Counted from the stretch's first letter, positions 39,036-47,495 are shown. The stretch: DNA of 64,000 nt from Pseudomonas sp. PDM04 (GCF_014851765.1 NZ_JACVAI010000003.1:822038-886037), one strand, 5' to 3'. Notes: a model not told the origin generated them from the sequence alone. Numbers and translations: made by a program.

Positions 39036-39938
39036 TCAAGCCCCACTCAACCCCTTGATCACCAGATCCACATTGCCTTCCAGTTCGGCCACCGGGTCTG
39101 CAGCATCGATACTCAGCACCACCAGTCGGCTGCCAGCTTCGGTAATGGCGGTTTTCACCGCGTCCGATGGCTGCCGATGGTGCATCACCACCGCCACGTC
39201 ATTGTCCTTGAGCGTCGCCGTCAATTGTTTCAGCGACTCTGGCGTCCACTCGGCATCCGGGCGGGCATCGACGCCGATCAGTTCAAGGTTGAGGCTGCCA
39301 ACCAGATAGCCGAAGTGGTCGCTGAGGCTCATCACGCTCAGGTTGTCGGCGCTGGCCAGCCGTGCTTCGCTGTCGGCGCTGAACTTGAGCAAACGCTGCT
39401 TGAGCGCCGCCAGGTTGGTTTCGATGGTCGGCTTTTCGGCGGGCGCCAGGCGCACCAGGTCCGCTGCCATGACGTCCGCCATGCGCCCCATGTTGTTGCT
39501 GGACAGCCATGGCTGGCTGTTCAGGCCGTCGACCTTGTTGCCCGGCTGTACGGCAATGCCGGGCAGGGCGCCGTCCACCGGACGCGCGGCATCGATTTCT
39601 ACGATGCGGATGTTGCTGCGACGTGAAATCGGGTACAGCGAGTCATCGGCCCACAACGAGCGTACGCCGATCACCGCATCGGCGTCGGTCGCCAGTTTGG
39701 CCAGTGCCGGTGCGCCACGGCCCGTGAAGTAGGCACTCTGGCGGCTGCCGGGCAGGTTCGCCGGCGCGGCGCGTTCAAGATTGAAGTGGGTGCCCTTGAG
39801 CAAGACCTCGCCCAGGCCGTAGGTGATCGGCAGGGACGCCAGCACGTGCAGCGGTTTGGCGCTGTCTGCCGCAAAGGTGGTGTTGGCCAGCCCGCACAGG
39901 GCGACGGCCAGTGTCAGTTGACGCAGAGAAAATGACAT
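39036..39938 (-). CDS. fpvF: FpvF, periplasmic metal/siderophore-binding protein
   Basis: 300 residues. A signal peptide (LTLAVALCGLANTTFA) leads to a TroA/ZnuA-like cluster A-I binding fold: LHVLASLPITYGLGEVLLKG, DAVIGVRSLWADDSLYPIS, NMGRMADVMAADLV and VAVVMHHRQPSDAV. In P. aeruginosa FpvF (PA2410) binds ferripyoverdine or works with FpvC in recovering its iron in the periplasm. It is the last gene of the eight-gene operon, and its ATG directly follows the fpvE stop. The assignment rests on gene order (PA2403-PA2410) plus family. Confidence 0.85.
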   Translation of the reverse strand: MSFSLRQLTLAVALCGLANTTFAADSAKPLHVLASLPITYGLGEVLLKGTHFNLERAAPANLPGSRQSAYFTGRGAPALAKLATDADAVIGVRSLWADDSLYPISRRSNIRIVEIDAARPVDGALPGIAVQPGNKVDGLNSQPWLSSNNMGRMADVMAADLVRLAPAEKPTIETNLAALKQRLLKFSADSEARLASADNLSVMSLSDHFGYLVGSLNLELIGVDARPDAEWTPESLKQLTATLKDNDVAVVMHHRQPSDAVKTAITEAGSRLVVLSIDAADPVAELEGNVDLVIKGLSGA

Positions 39939-40838
39939 TTATCCAAGATTCCCTTTCAGGCTGGGGACGACGCCGCGCGCAATGGCGGCCAGGGCGAAGG
40001 CGATACCGGCCATCAGAATGATTGCGGCACCGGACGGGATCGGCAGGTCAAAGACGATCGGCGCGAGAATTCCGCACAGGGTACTGACCGTGGCAATCAG
40101 CACAGAGCACCAGAAAAAACCCTTCAGCGACTGGCTGAGCAAACGCGCTGCGGCGGCCGGGATCACCAGCAACGCACCGACCAGAATCGCGCCGATGACT
40201 TTCACCGCCGCGACGGTGATCAGCGTCACCAGGATCACGAACAGGTAATCCAGGGCCTTCACCGCCACACCGCGGACCGCCGCCAATTGCGGGTTGAAAC
40301 TGGCGAGCATGATGCGGTTGTACAGCGGCAATGCCAGGGCCATGACCAGTGAGCCGACGATGGCCAGCACCAGCAGGTCATTGCCGTTGACCGTCAGCAC
40401 CGAGCCGAACAGTACGTTTTCCAGGATGTGCACGTTGATCTTGCCCGCCAGCACCAGCAACAGGCTTGCGCCCAGGGCCAAAGACACGGAGAGGAACACC
40501 CCGATCAGCGTGTCCGGCGCCAGGCCTGTGCGGTTGCGCAGGTAGTTGAGCAGGATGCCGAACAACAGGCAGTAGCCGAACAGGCTGCCGTAAGGCCCGG
40601 TGTAGGGCTCGCCGAGCAGAATGCCGATGGCCACGCCGGTCAAGGCTGCGTGCCCCACGGCTTCCGAGAAGAACGCGAAGCGCTTGACCACCACCAGCGT
40701 GCCGAGGCCGCCCAGCACCGGGCCGATCAGCAAGCCGGCGAGCAGGGCGTTGACCACGAACCCATAGGCCAGCGCCTCCGGCAGGTAACCCGATGACGCC
40801 CAGCCCTGGACCATCAAGCGAAAGGCTTCGTAACTCAT
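39939..40838 (-). CDS. fpvE: FpvE, ABC transporter permease
   Basis: 299 residues with about eight hydrophobic helices, ABC-3 (ZnuB/MntB) family: AGLLIGPVLGGLGTLVVVKR, FFSEAVGHAALTGVAIG and GAILVGALLVIPAAAARLLS are typical. It should form the inner-membrane channel through which iron released from pyoverdine enters the cytoplasm with FpvD and the binding proteins FpvC/FpvF. The start overlaps the fpvD stop by one base (TGATG). Confidence 0.88.
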   Translation of the reverse strand: MSYEAFRLMVQGWASSGYLPEALAYGFVVNALLAGLLIGPVLGGLGTLVVVKRFAFFSEAVGHAALTGVAIGILLGEPYTGPYGSLFGYCLLFGILLNYLRNRTGLAPDTLIGVFLSVSLALGASLLLVLAGKINVHILENVLFGSVLTVNGNDLLVLAIVGSLVMALALPLYNRIMLASFNPQLAAVRGVAVKALDYLFVILVTLITVAAVKVIGAILVGALLVIPAAAARLLSQSLKGFFWCSVLIATVSTLCGILAPIVFDLPIPSGAAIILMAGIAFALAAIARGVVPSLKGNLG

Positions 40839-41680
40839 CAGGCAGCGCTCCGTGGGTGGGTGGAGAACAGGGTCATCAGGGTGTCCGGGGTCAATGCCTG
40901 CTTGGGCGTGGCATCGAACAGCACCCGGCGATTGAGGCCGGTGACGCGATCGGCCAGACGCCCGACCGCTTCCAGGTCATGTTCGATCCACAGGACGGTG
41001 ATGCCGCTCTGGCGCCAGTCGCCCAGCAAACGCTCGAACACCTGGATGCCTGCCTCATCGAGGGCTGACATCGGTTCGTCCAGCACCAGCAGTTGCGGCG
41101 CCGGGATCAGCCCCTGCGCCAGCAATACCCGCTGACGCTCGCCACCGGATAACGCGCCCATGCGCCGCTTGCGTTTATCCTGCATGCCGACCCGCTCCAG
41201 CGCGTCGCCGATGGCGGCCGCATAGTGCTTGCTCAGCCCGAGGAACGCCGGACGCCGCTGACACATCGCAGCCATGAAATCGTCGACGGTCATCGGCAGG
41301 CCGCGATCGAACTCCAGCGCTTGCGGTACATAGCCAATGGTGCCGGGTTCGCCGGGCCATTGCAGGCTCAGGCGTCCCTGATGGGGCATCTGCCCGAGCA
41401 GGGTCTTGATCAACGAACTCTTGCCGCCGCCGTTGGGGCCGACCAGCGCATGCACGCTGCCGGGCTGAACCTGGAAGGTCACCTTGTCGAGGATGGTGGT
41501 GCGGCCCAATGTCAGGCTGATGTCGGCGAAATCCAAGGTGGGCCCGGCACTTTGTGGCAGCGTGCCTGCCCGCGAATGCTGCCCATCATTTGGCGATGAT
41601 GCTGACGGGTCCACCGTCTTCGCGAGCAGGCCTGCTCCCACAGGGGAGGGGGCGTCAGTCAGCGTTTCTTTTGCGGTCAT
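40838..41680 (-). CDS. fpvD: FpvD, ABC transporter ATP-binding protein with REPIN-coded N-terminus
   Basis: 280 residues. Family body from about residue 46: Walker A GPNGGGKSS (81-89), signature LSGGERQR (177-184), Walker B LLVLDEP (198-204) and the switch histidine in WIEHDLE. It powers import by FpvE. Residues about 13-43 (including GAGLLAKTVDP and SRAGTLPQ) are read straight through a REPIN at 41553-41643 and are not part of the ABC fold, which begins near LDFADISLTLG. The ATG at 41680 overlaps the fpvC stop as ATGA. A later non-ATG start (TTG at residue 49) is the other possibility. Confidence 0.86.
   Translation of the reverse strand: MTAKETLTDAPSPVGAGLLAKTVDPSASSPNDGQHSRAGTLPQSAGPTLDFADISLTLGRTTILDKVTFQVQPGSVHALVGPNGGGKSSLIKTLLGQMPHQGRLSLQWPGEPGTIGYVPQALEFDRGLPMTVDDFMAAMCQRRPAFLGLSKHYAAAIGDALERVGMQDKRKRRMGALSGGERQRVLLAQGLIPAPQLLVLDEPMSALDEAGIQVFERLLGDWRQSGITVLWIEHDLEAVGRLADRVTGLNRRVLFDATPKQALTPDTLMTLFSTHPRSAA
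41553..41643. repeat. REPIN inside the fpvD reading frame
   Basis: Two inverted REP arms, TGTGGCAGCGTGCCTGCCCGCGAA and TTCGCGAGCAGGCCTGCTCCCACA in register, about 42 bases apart, without stop codons in the fpvD frame. All other REPINs in the window are intergenic. Confidence 0.85.
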
Positions 41681-42603
41681 GCGCCAGACTCCTGAATCGC
41701 CCGAACCACGGTGTTGAGGTTGCCGGTCATTTCCTTCTCATACTTGTCGGCGGTGTATTCGCCATAGGAAATGTGGGACAGCGGGTACAGCTTCACCCCG
41801 GACTCGCGTTGAATGGTGTCGACGTAGGTGGACGGGAAATCCATCTCCGAGAAAATCACCTTCACGTCCAGCTCACGCAGTTGATCGATGGTTTTTTTCA
41901 ACTGGCTGGGGCTTGGCTCGATGCCATGGGCCGGCTCGACCACGGCAGTCACCTCCAGGCCGAACTCGCGCAGCAGGTAGTCATACGCCGCGTGAACGGT
42001 GGCCACCCGCAGTTCGGCATTCGGTGCCTGGGTCAGTTTCGCCAGGGCGTCGGCGCGCATCTGTCGCAGGCGTTTGCCGTAGGCGCGGGCGTTCTGCGTG
42101 TAGGTCTTGGCATTGGCCGGGTCGAGCTTGCCCAGTTCACGGGCGATGTTGTTGACCTGGGCAATCGAGGCGCTGATCGACAGGAAGGTGTGCGGGTTCA
42201 CCACTTTGCCGGCGCCACGGGCGGCGACCCCGGTGGCGGCCAGCAGCGGCACGTTCTCGTTGGCTTCGATCACGGCGACGTTGGGCGTTTCGCTTGCGGC
42301 GATCATGCGGTCGGCGAAGTCGTCATGACCCACACCATTGAGCACGATCACATCCAGTCCGCTGATGCGCTTGATGTCTTCGGCACGGGGTTCATAGGCA
42401 TGCGGGTTGAAACCGGCCGGAATCAGCGGCACCACTTCGGCCTTGTCACCGACGATGTTGGCCACGTAGCTGTAGTAAGGATGCAGGGTGATGCCGATGC
42501 GCAGGCGCTTGGCGTCGTCGGCGCTGGCCAGGGGCATCAGCAGGCAGGCGAGCAGGCCGACCAGCAGCGGTCGCCAAAAAGAGCGTTGAGATGAAATAGG
42601 CAT
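41677..42603 (-). CDS. fpvC: FpvC, periplasmic metal-binding protein
   Basis: 308 residues. A signal peptide (PLLVGLLACLLMPLASA) leads to a ZnuA/TroA-type cluster A-I binding protein: LRIGITLHPYYSYVANIVGD, FNPHAYEPRAEDIKRI (metal-binding His), GVGHDDFADR, VNPHTFLSI and ELDVKVIFSEMDFPS. In P. aeruginosa FpvC (PA2407) accepts ferrous iron freed from pyoverdine for FpvDE. It follows fpvK by 36 bases and overlaps fpvD. Confidence 0.87.
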   Translation of the reverse strand: MPISSQRSFWRPLLVGLLACLLMPLASADDAKRLRIGITLHPYYSYVANIVGDKAEVVPLIPAGFNPHAYEPRAEDIKRISGLDVIVLNGVGHDDFADRMIAASETPNVAVIEANENVPLLAATGVAARGAGKVVNPHTFLSISASIAQVNNIARELGKLDPANAKTYTQNARAYGKRLRQMRADALAKLTQAPNAELRVATVHAAYDYLLREFGLEVTAVVEPAHGIEPSPSQLKKTIDQLRELDVKVIFSEMDFPSTYVDTIQRESGVKLYPLSHISYGEYTADKYEKEMTGNLNTVVRAIQESGA

Positions 42604-42639
42604 GGGAAAGCGGTCTTCTCTCGAATGAGGGCGAGGGGG

Positions 42640-43212
42640 TCAATGCCGATGCTGGCGGGTCACGCCGGCGTCGAATTGCGCAACGATCTGCTGCCAGCCG
42701 GCGCTTTCCAGCGCGGCGTCAGTCAGGTCGACGGGCGCCTTGAGGTCGGCAGCACGGTTGAGCCAGATGTCGGGGGCGTTGTCATCCGCATCCAGGCGCA
42801 TCAGGAACGAGCCCGCCACGGCGGGCGCCTGGCTGTGGCCGAAATACGCCCGTGCGTCGAGCAGTTGCCAGGCATGACCGCCACGGCTGACGGAACTGGC
42901 GTCCTGGGCGAACGGCGCAAAACCCTCTTCGGCGAGGGCTTCAGGCGTCGGCAGGGTTTGCTGTTCCTGGCGCAGCAGATGGATTTCGTCCAGCGTCACC
43001 CGCAGGTCGGCATAGATGCCTTGCTCGGAAGCGCTGAGATCGCGGCGGGCATCCAGCTGATGGCTGGTGATGGCGCTGGTGTCCTGGGACTCATGGCGCC
43101 AGGCGACCACCGTACCGGCAACCGCCAGGATCAACAGGCACAACAGCAGCACATTGAGGGTTTCATGACCGGCACCGGCCGGGCGGACGACGTGCGTGGT
43201 TGGCGTACTCAT
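42640..43212 (-). CDS. fpvK: FpvK, membrane-anchored protein of the fpv operon
   Basis: 190 residues: one N-terminal membrane helix (LNVLLLCLLILAVAGTVVAW, about 19-38), then a periplasmic domain with a coiled-coil-like stretch (LSASEQGIYADLRVTLDEIHLLRQEQ) and no recognised catalytic motif. By position it equals PA2406 (FpvK), an inner-membrane partner of the reductase FpvG needed for full iron release. The C-terminus is histidine-rich (TRQHRH). Its start overlaps the fpvJ stop by 4 bases. Confidence 0.8.
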   Translation of the reverse strand: MSTPTTHVVRPAGAGHETLNVLLLCLLILAVAGTVVAWRHESQDTSAITSHQLDARRDLSASEQGIYADLRVTLDEIHLLRQEQQTLPTPEALAEEGFAPFAQDASSVSRGGHAWQLLDARAYFGHSQAPAVAGSFLMRLDADDNAPDIWLNRAADLKAPVDLTDAALESAGWQQIVAQFDAGVTRQHRH

Positions 43213-43538
43213 GGGGCCTGGATGTCCGCTTGGTCAATCTCGACGACGTGGCCGGGACCGGCGTCGAACAACACGTAGAACTCGGCGCCGGGCTTCTTGA
43301 AAGTCAGTTTCGAATCGGCGCCGAGCTTGCCCGGCACCAAGACGGTTTCGTCGTAGCCGATCACATCGAGGGTCACGCCGGGTGCGCCGCTGCCATCGGA
43401 GAATCCGCCGGTGCATTCGATCTGCTCGGCGTCGATGGCCTTGCATTCGCACATCGGGTTGTGTGCCAGGGCGCTGGCGCTGAAGCCGGCGCACAGCACC
43501 AGCAATGCGGTGTGGAGCGGGCGAAGTGCGTTGATCAT
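43209..43538 (-). CDS. fpvJ: FpvJ, small secreted protein of the fpv operon
   Basis: 109 residues. A signal peptide (LHTALLVLCAGFSASALA) is followed by a short beta-rich domain with cysteines in NPMCECKAIDAEQIECTGG. Position matches PA2405 (FpvJ), which takes part in pyoverdine iron release with FpvG, FpvH and FpvK. Start ATG 43538 overlaps the fpvH stop as ATGA; the longer in-frame start reads back into fpvH. Confidence 0.82.
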   Translation of the reverse strand: MINALRPLHTALLVLCAGFSASALAHNPMCECKAIDAEQIECTGGFSDGSGAPGVTLDVIGYDETVLVPGKLGADSKLTFKKPGAEFYVLFDAGPGHVVEIDQADIQAP

Positions 43539-44074
43539 GGTTTGCCTCCTTGTTTGTTCAGCCACGCCACGGTGGCCGGGGATGCCTGGCTCAGGGGGAC
43601 GGATGCCTGATGCATCGAACCGTCCCAACCTTCCATCGTGATCCACAGCTCGTCACTGGCCTTGGTCTTTTCCGGGATGGGCAACATCGCGCCCATGCGA
43701 TACGGCGTGCCGAAGAAGATCACCCCGGCAGCGCGCAGGCTGCGCGGTTTGCCGATGCGCAGGTAAGTGGCCTTGACCTGGTCGCGGCAGCTGTCGCACA
43801 GCGCAGCATTGAAGCTCTTCATGTAGCCGGCCGGGTCGGGACGAGGTGCTTCGTTGCGAAGTTCGGCCAGGCGCAGGCTCCACGGGCCGACCTGCACGTC
43901 ACCGACCTCGCGCTCGCCCAGGCCGGTGTCGCCGCGGAACAGCGCGACCTCGGAGAAGTATTTGGGCATGAACCCCAGCGGCACCAGCAACAGCAGAATG
44001 TTGATGTGGAAGCGCCACTTGTGCCAGAAACGGCTCAATGCCGAGGTTGGCTTTTCAGCGGTGAACAGGCTCAT
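43535..44074 (-). CDS. fpvH: FpvH, membrane-anchored thiol protein of the fpv operon
   Basis: 179 residues. One membrane helix (FHINILLLLVPLGFMP, about 22-38) leads to a periplasmic domain carrying ALCDSCRDQVKATYLRIG with a CxxC pair and a C-terminal region rich in tryptophan. Position matches PA2404 (FpvH), which in P. aeruginosa works with the reductase FpvG. The CxxC could pass electrons or bind metal; this is inference. The start overlaps the fpvG stop by 4 bases. Confidence 0.82.
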   Translation of the reverse strand: MSLFTAEKPTSALSRFWHKWRFHINILLLLVPLGFMPKYFSEVALFRGDTGLGEREVGDVQVGPWSLRLAELRNEAPRPDPAGYMKSFNAALCDSCRDQVKATYLRIGKPRSLRAAGVIFFGTPYRMGAMLPIPEKTKASDELWITMEGWDGSMHQASVPLSQASPATVAWLNKQGGKP

Positions 44075-45273
44075 TGGCTGACCTCCGTGGTGTCGCGGCG
44101 GGTGACTGGGGTGGCCTCGGCAGACAATGAACGCTTCTTGTCGCGCTTGAGCGCGTTGGCCGTGGCCAGCGCGGTGCGTTTGGTCCAGATCAGCAGGCCG
44201 CTGAGGACCATCATGCTCAGGAGCAGGCCGAAGAAGAACCAGATCAACTTGATCCAGAGGCCGCCGAAGTCACCGGTGTGCAGCGGACGCATCGATTCGG
44301 TCACCAGCTCCAGGCCGGAGCGGTCCGACAGCAGCCGGGCCACGGCGACATCGCCGGTGTACGGGTTGACCTCGGCCGTCTGGTAAATCAGCGGGTACCA
44401 GCTGCGGCCGCCCACCGAGAGGTAGCTGTAGGCGTTGGCGGGCAATCTGACGAAGCTGTCGTCGAGGCCGGGAATGCGTTGCCTGACCTGCTGGATGGCC
44501 GACTCCAGGCTGATCATCGGTGCTGGCGAGCCATCGGTCGTGAGCGGCACGCTGTCACGTGGCACCACCGGCGCAACCGGGGCGGTGGAAATCGAGATCT
44601 GGTTGTCGAACAGGAACGCTTCCGCCAGGAACCAGGTGCTGGTGACGGAGATCGTGGCGATGAACCAGATCGACCAGATGCCGCTGAGTCGATGGAAGTC
44701 ACCCCAGAAAATCCGCGCGCCGTGGCGCAGACGCAGGGTCGGGCGCAAAAAGCCCTTCCAGAAGCGTTTGTACACCACCAGCCCGGTGATCAGCGACGCC
44801 AGCATCGGCAGGCTGAGGAACGACACCAGGTACCAGCCCCAGCTGTAGCCGTTGGTGAAAGGCACCAGCCACCAGCCGTGCAGGGCGCGGGTAAAGGCCT
44901 GGAAGTTGAATTCTGGCGCAACGCCCTGGATGACCCCGCTGTACGGATTGACGTAGACCGTCACGCTGCGCCCGTCGGGGTAGGTGACGCGGGCATTGAG
45001 GGCGAAATGCGATTCGTCCGGGCGGCTGATCGATTCGACCAGGGTATTGGGCTCGGCCTTCTTCATTTCAGCCAGGATCTGGTCGTAGCTCAGCAGCGGC
45101 GCATCGTCCGCAGGCTGGGTCGCACGCATCTGCGGGTTGGCCAACCAGACGATTTCCTGACTGACCACCGCCAGCGTGCCGGTCACACAGACGATCAGCA
45201 CGAAAAACCAGATCGGCAGGGCCAGCCAGCTATGAACCAGAAACCAGAGTTTTGAACGGGATTTCTTCGACAT
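44071..45273 (-). CDS. fpvG: FpvG, PepSY-type ferripyoverdine reductase
   Basis: 400 residues of the PepSY-TM family: four main helices (LWFLVHSWLALPIWFFVLIV, GWYLVSFLSLPMLASLITGLVV, LSGIWSIWFIATISVTSTW, LIWFFFGLLLSMMVLSGLLIW) and periplasmic PepSY parts with conserved His such as LHGWW and DFHRLSG. FpvG (PA2403) reduces iron in periplasmic ferripyoverdine so that it is released and taken up by FpvCDEF. ATG 45273 (MSKKSRSKLW) is chosen because the helix and homologs begin there; the frame is open to 45402. First gene of the operon. Confidence 0.88.
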   Translation of the reverse strand: MSKKSRSKLWFLVHSWLALPIWFFVLIVCVTGTLAVVSQEIVWLANPQMRATQPADDAPLLSYDQILAEMKKAEPNTLVESISRPDESHFALNARVTYPDGRSVTVYVNPYSGVIQGVAPEFNFQAFTRALHGWWLVPFTNGYSWGWYLVSFLSLPMLASLITGLVVYKRFWKGFLRPTLRLRHGARIFWGDFHRLSGIWSIWFIATISVTSTWFLAEAFLFDNQISISTAPVAPVVPRDSVPLTTDGSPAPMISLESAIQQVRQRIPGLDDSFVRLPANAYSYLSVGGRSWYPLIYQTAEVNPYTGDVAVARLLSDRSGLELVTESMRPLHTGDFGGLWIKLIWFFFGLLLSMMVLSGLLIWTKRTALATANALKRDKKRSLSAEATPVTRRDTTEVSQ

Positions 45274-45360
45274 GATGGGGGTCTTGTATGGGATGAGAGG
45301 GCCCCTGCTGCGGGCTTCCCAGCGTGAGGTCCATGAAAAGTACGGTCGTGGCTTTTGCCT

Positions 45361-45384
45361 ACGCGAACCGACTGCATCTATATA
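45361..45384 (-). promoter_or_regulatory. Probable PvdS box of the fpvG operon (one mismatch)
   Basis: On the minus strand TATAT, 16 bases, CGT. One base differs from TAAAT-N16-CGT and the spacing is exact. It lies 87 bases upstream of fpvG. The rest of 45274-45569 holds only a REPIN. Confidence 0.6.
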
Positions 45385-45460
45385 AGACGGATGAGAGTTC
45401 AAAATCCCGAAGTGAATATGAAAGTAAATGTTTCCTATTTCTGCAGGCGCCTCAAAAACA

Positions 45461-45547
45461 GTGGGAGCGGGCTTGTTCGCGAAGCGGGTGTATCAGCGAC
45501 AGAACTGCCAATTGACACACCTTCTTCGCAAGCAAGCCCGCTCCCAC
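45461..45547. repeat. REPIN between fpvG and the VOC gene
   Basis: GTGGGAGCGGGCTTGTTCGCGAAG and its near-complement CTTCGCAAGCAAGCCCGCTCCCAC, about 40 bases apart. Confidence 0.87.
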
Positions 45548-45569
45548 TTCGGGGGGACTCGTCCGGCCA

Positions 45570-46028
45570 TCACCCCTGCTCGAACATCTCCCTGGCCCGC
45601 TGTTCGATCTGAGCCTGGGTCAGATCCTCCTTGCGCGTCGCCAGGAACCACAAATGCCCGAAGGGATCCTTCAGCGTGCCGGACCGGTCGCCGTAGAACT
45701 GATCCTTGACCTCGGACACCACGGTGCCGCCCGCCGCAATCGCCCGCTGATAGGACGTGTCCACATCCGTGACGTACAGGTGCAGGCCCACGGACGGCGC
45801 GGTATCCGGATTGCTCAAGGGGCCCTGGTCACACGGGGTGCCCAGCATGATCGGACTATCGCCGATGCGCAGTTCGGCGTGGCCGACGCCGCCGTCCGGC
45901 ATGGACAGGCGCATGATTTCGATGGCGCCGAAGGCTTTCTTGTAGAACTCGATGGCCTCGGCGGCCTTTCTGATGCCCAGGTAAGGGGTGATGCCGGGAT
46001 ACCCCTCCGGGATGGGTTTGACGCTCAT
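45570..46028 (-). CDS. VOC-family (glyoxalase-like) protein
   Basis: 152 residues, PhnB-type vicinal oxygen chelate fold: GITPYLGIRKAAEAIEFYKKAFGA, MRLSMPDGGVGHAELRIGDSPIML and YGDRSGTLKDPFGHLWFLATRKED are family hallmarks. Relatives include glyoxalases, bleomycin-resistance-like proteins and many of unknown role; the ligand here cannot be told. GGGAGACG precedes the ATG. It stands alone. Confidence 0.85.
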   Translation of the reverse strand: MSVKPIPEGYPGITPYLGIRKAAEAIEFYKKAFGAIEIMRLSMPDGGVGHAELRIGDSPIMLGTPCDQGPLSNPDTAPSVGLHLYVTDVDTSYQRAIAAGGTVVSEVKDQFYGDRSGTLKDPFGHLWFLATRKEDLTQAQIEQRAREMFEQG

Positions 46029-46124
46029 GATTCGTCTCCCTGTTCTTGTGGTGGGTGTTGCGTTGCCGATTCACTATAGGACAGGGCGCCTGGCACGTAC
46101 CGAGTGCCCGACCGGGCGCAGCGT

Positions 46125-46146
46125 CACTGTTCAGCCATCAACAGTG
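46125..46146 (+). promoter_or_regulatory. Upstream activator palindrome of sfnB (probable SfnR site)
   Basis: CACTGTT, 8 bases, AACAGTG, a perfect 7-base inverted repeat. Its core AACAGT ends 84 bases before the first G of the sigma-54 -24 element. The same core, spacer and distance occur upstream of msuE. Confidence 0.75.
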
Positions 46147-46228
46147 AAGCAACAGAATGCCTGGCTTGCGCCTGTTCACGTCGTCCGAGATGCCCTGAAC
46201 TGCCCGGAAACAGGAGCTTTGGCCGTCA

Positions 46229-46242
46229 GGCATGGAAGCTGC
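46229..46242 (+). promoter_or_regulatory. Sigma-54 promoter of sfnB-metI-metQ
   Basis: GG, 10 bases, GC within AGGCATGGAAGCTGCA, a fair match to TGGCACG-N4-TTGCA. It would start transcription near 46254, 25 bases before sfnB. The rest of 46029-46278 carries the activator palindrome. Confidence 0.65.
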
Positions 46243-46278
46243 AATACCCTCGGTAAACACTGGTACCGAGAGACATGT

Positions 46279-47493
46279 ATGCCTGAATCTGCCGTTTATC
46301 CGATCAATCCTCCCGCCGCCCATCGGATCGCCGATGAGGCCGAGGCCTTGCGCGTGGCCGAGCGCGTCGCCGCCGCGTTGCTGGAGCAGGACGCCGAGCG
46401 CGATCGCACGCGCCAGGTGCCTGCGCAGATCGTCGACCTGTACTCCAACAGTGGCCTGTGGGGGATCAGCGTGCCGAAGGCGTTCGGCGGAGCGCAGGTG
46501 TCATACGCGGTGCTGGCGCAGGTGATCGCGATTATTTCGGCGGCCGACCCCTCCCTGGGACAGATCCCGCAGAACCACTACTGCCTGCTGGAGGACATTC
46601 GTCTGCAGGGCACTCCCGAGCAGCAGGCGCACTTCTTTGGCCTGGCGCTGCAAGGGCATCGCTTTGCCAATGCCCTGTCGGAAACCGGCGGCAAGAACGT
46701 GCAGGACATCCAGGCGACCATTCGCCCCTATGGCGATGGCCACGTCATCAACGGACGCAAGGGCTATTGCACCGGCTCGCTGTATGCCCACTGGCTGGCG
46801 GTGCTGGCGCTGGACGAGGAGCAGAAGGGCCAGTTGTCGTTCGTCCCGCGCGGCACCCCGGGATTGGTGATCGTCGACGACTGGGACAGCATCGGTCAGC
46901 GCACCACCTCCAGCGGCACGGTGCTGGCCGAGGACCTGCACGTCCCGGCGTTCAACGTGTTCCCGACCTATCGCTCCTACGAAAGCCCGACCCTGGCCGG
47001 CCCGTTCGCGCAATTGACCACCGCCGCCATCGACGCCGGCATCGCCCGCGCCGCGTTACGGGACACCATTGCCTTCGTCCGCCAGTTTGCGCGGCCATGG
47101 ATCGATGCCGGTGTGGACAAGGCCAGCGAAGATCCGCTGACCATCATTCAGGTCGGTGACCTGGACATTCGCCTGGAGGCCGCCGAAGCCCTGCTCGAAC
47201 GCGCCGGTTGGGCGCTGGATGCCGCACGTTCGGCACCTGATGAACACAATGTCGCCCAGGCGTCCCTCGCGGTTGCCAGGGCCAAGGTGCTGACCACGGA
47301 AATCGCCATCGAGGCCAGCAACAAGCTGTTCGAACTGGGTGGCACCCGTTCGACCTTGAAAAAGCACAATTTCGACCGCCACTGGCGCAACGCCCGGGTC
47401 CACACCTTGCACGACCCGGTGCGCTGGAAGTACCACGTGATCGGCAATTGGCTGCTCAACGGCGTGAAACCGCCGCGCCACGACTGGTCGTGA
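46279..47493 (+). CDS. sfnB: SfnB-family sulfur acquisition oxidoreductase
   Basis: 404 residues of the acyl-CoA dehydrogenase/DszC monooxygenase type: VPKAFGGAQVSYAVLAQV, ALSETGGKNVQD, GRKGYCTGSLYAHWL, DDWDSIGQRTTSSGTV, FELGGTRSTLKKHNFDRHWRNARVHTLHDP. These flavin proteins help free sulfur from organosulfur compounds; the exact substrate of SfnB is not certain. Start ATG 46279 gives MPESAVYP; another ATG 4 bases earlier is out of frame. The metI start follows 2 bases after the stop. Sigma-54 and activator elements lie upstream. Confidence 0.85.
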   Translation: MPESAVYPINPPAAHRIADEAEALRVAERVAAALLEQDAERDRTRQVPAQIVDLYSNSGLWGISVPKAFGGAQVSYAVLAQVIAIISAADPSLGQIPQNHYCLLEDIRLQGTPEQQAHFFGLALQGHRFANALSETGGKNVQDIQATIRPYGDGHVINGRKGYCTGSLYAHWLAVLALDEEQKGQLSFVPRGTPGLVIVDDWDSIGQRTTSSGTVLAEDLHVPAFNVFPTYRSYESPTLAGPFAQLTTAAIDAGIARAALRDTIAFVRQFARPWIDAGVDKASEDPLTIIQVGDLDIRLEAAEALLERAGWALDAARSAPDEHNVAQASLAVARAKVLTTEIAIEASNKLFELGGTRSTLKKHNFDRHWRNARVHTLHDPVRWKYHVIGNWLLNGVKPPRHDWS

Positions 47494-47495
47494 TC

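Noticed and set aside
46075..46107. TGGCACGTACCGAGTGC as the sigma-54 promoter of sfnB
   Set aside because: The GG to GC spacing is 12 rather than 10, and it lies upstream of the activator palindrome.
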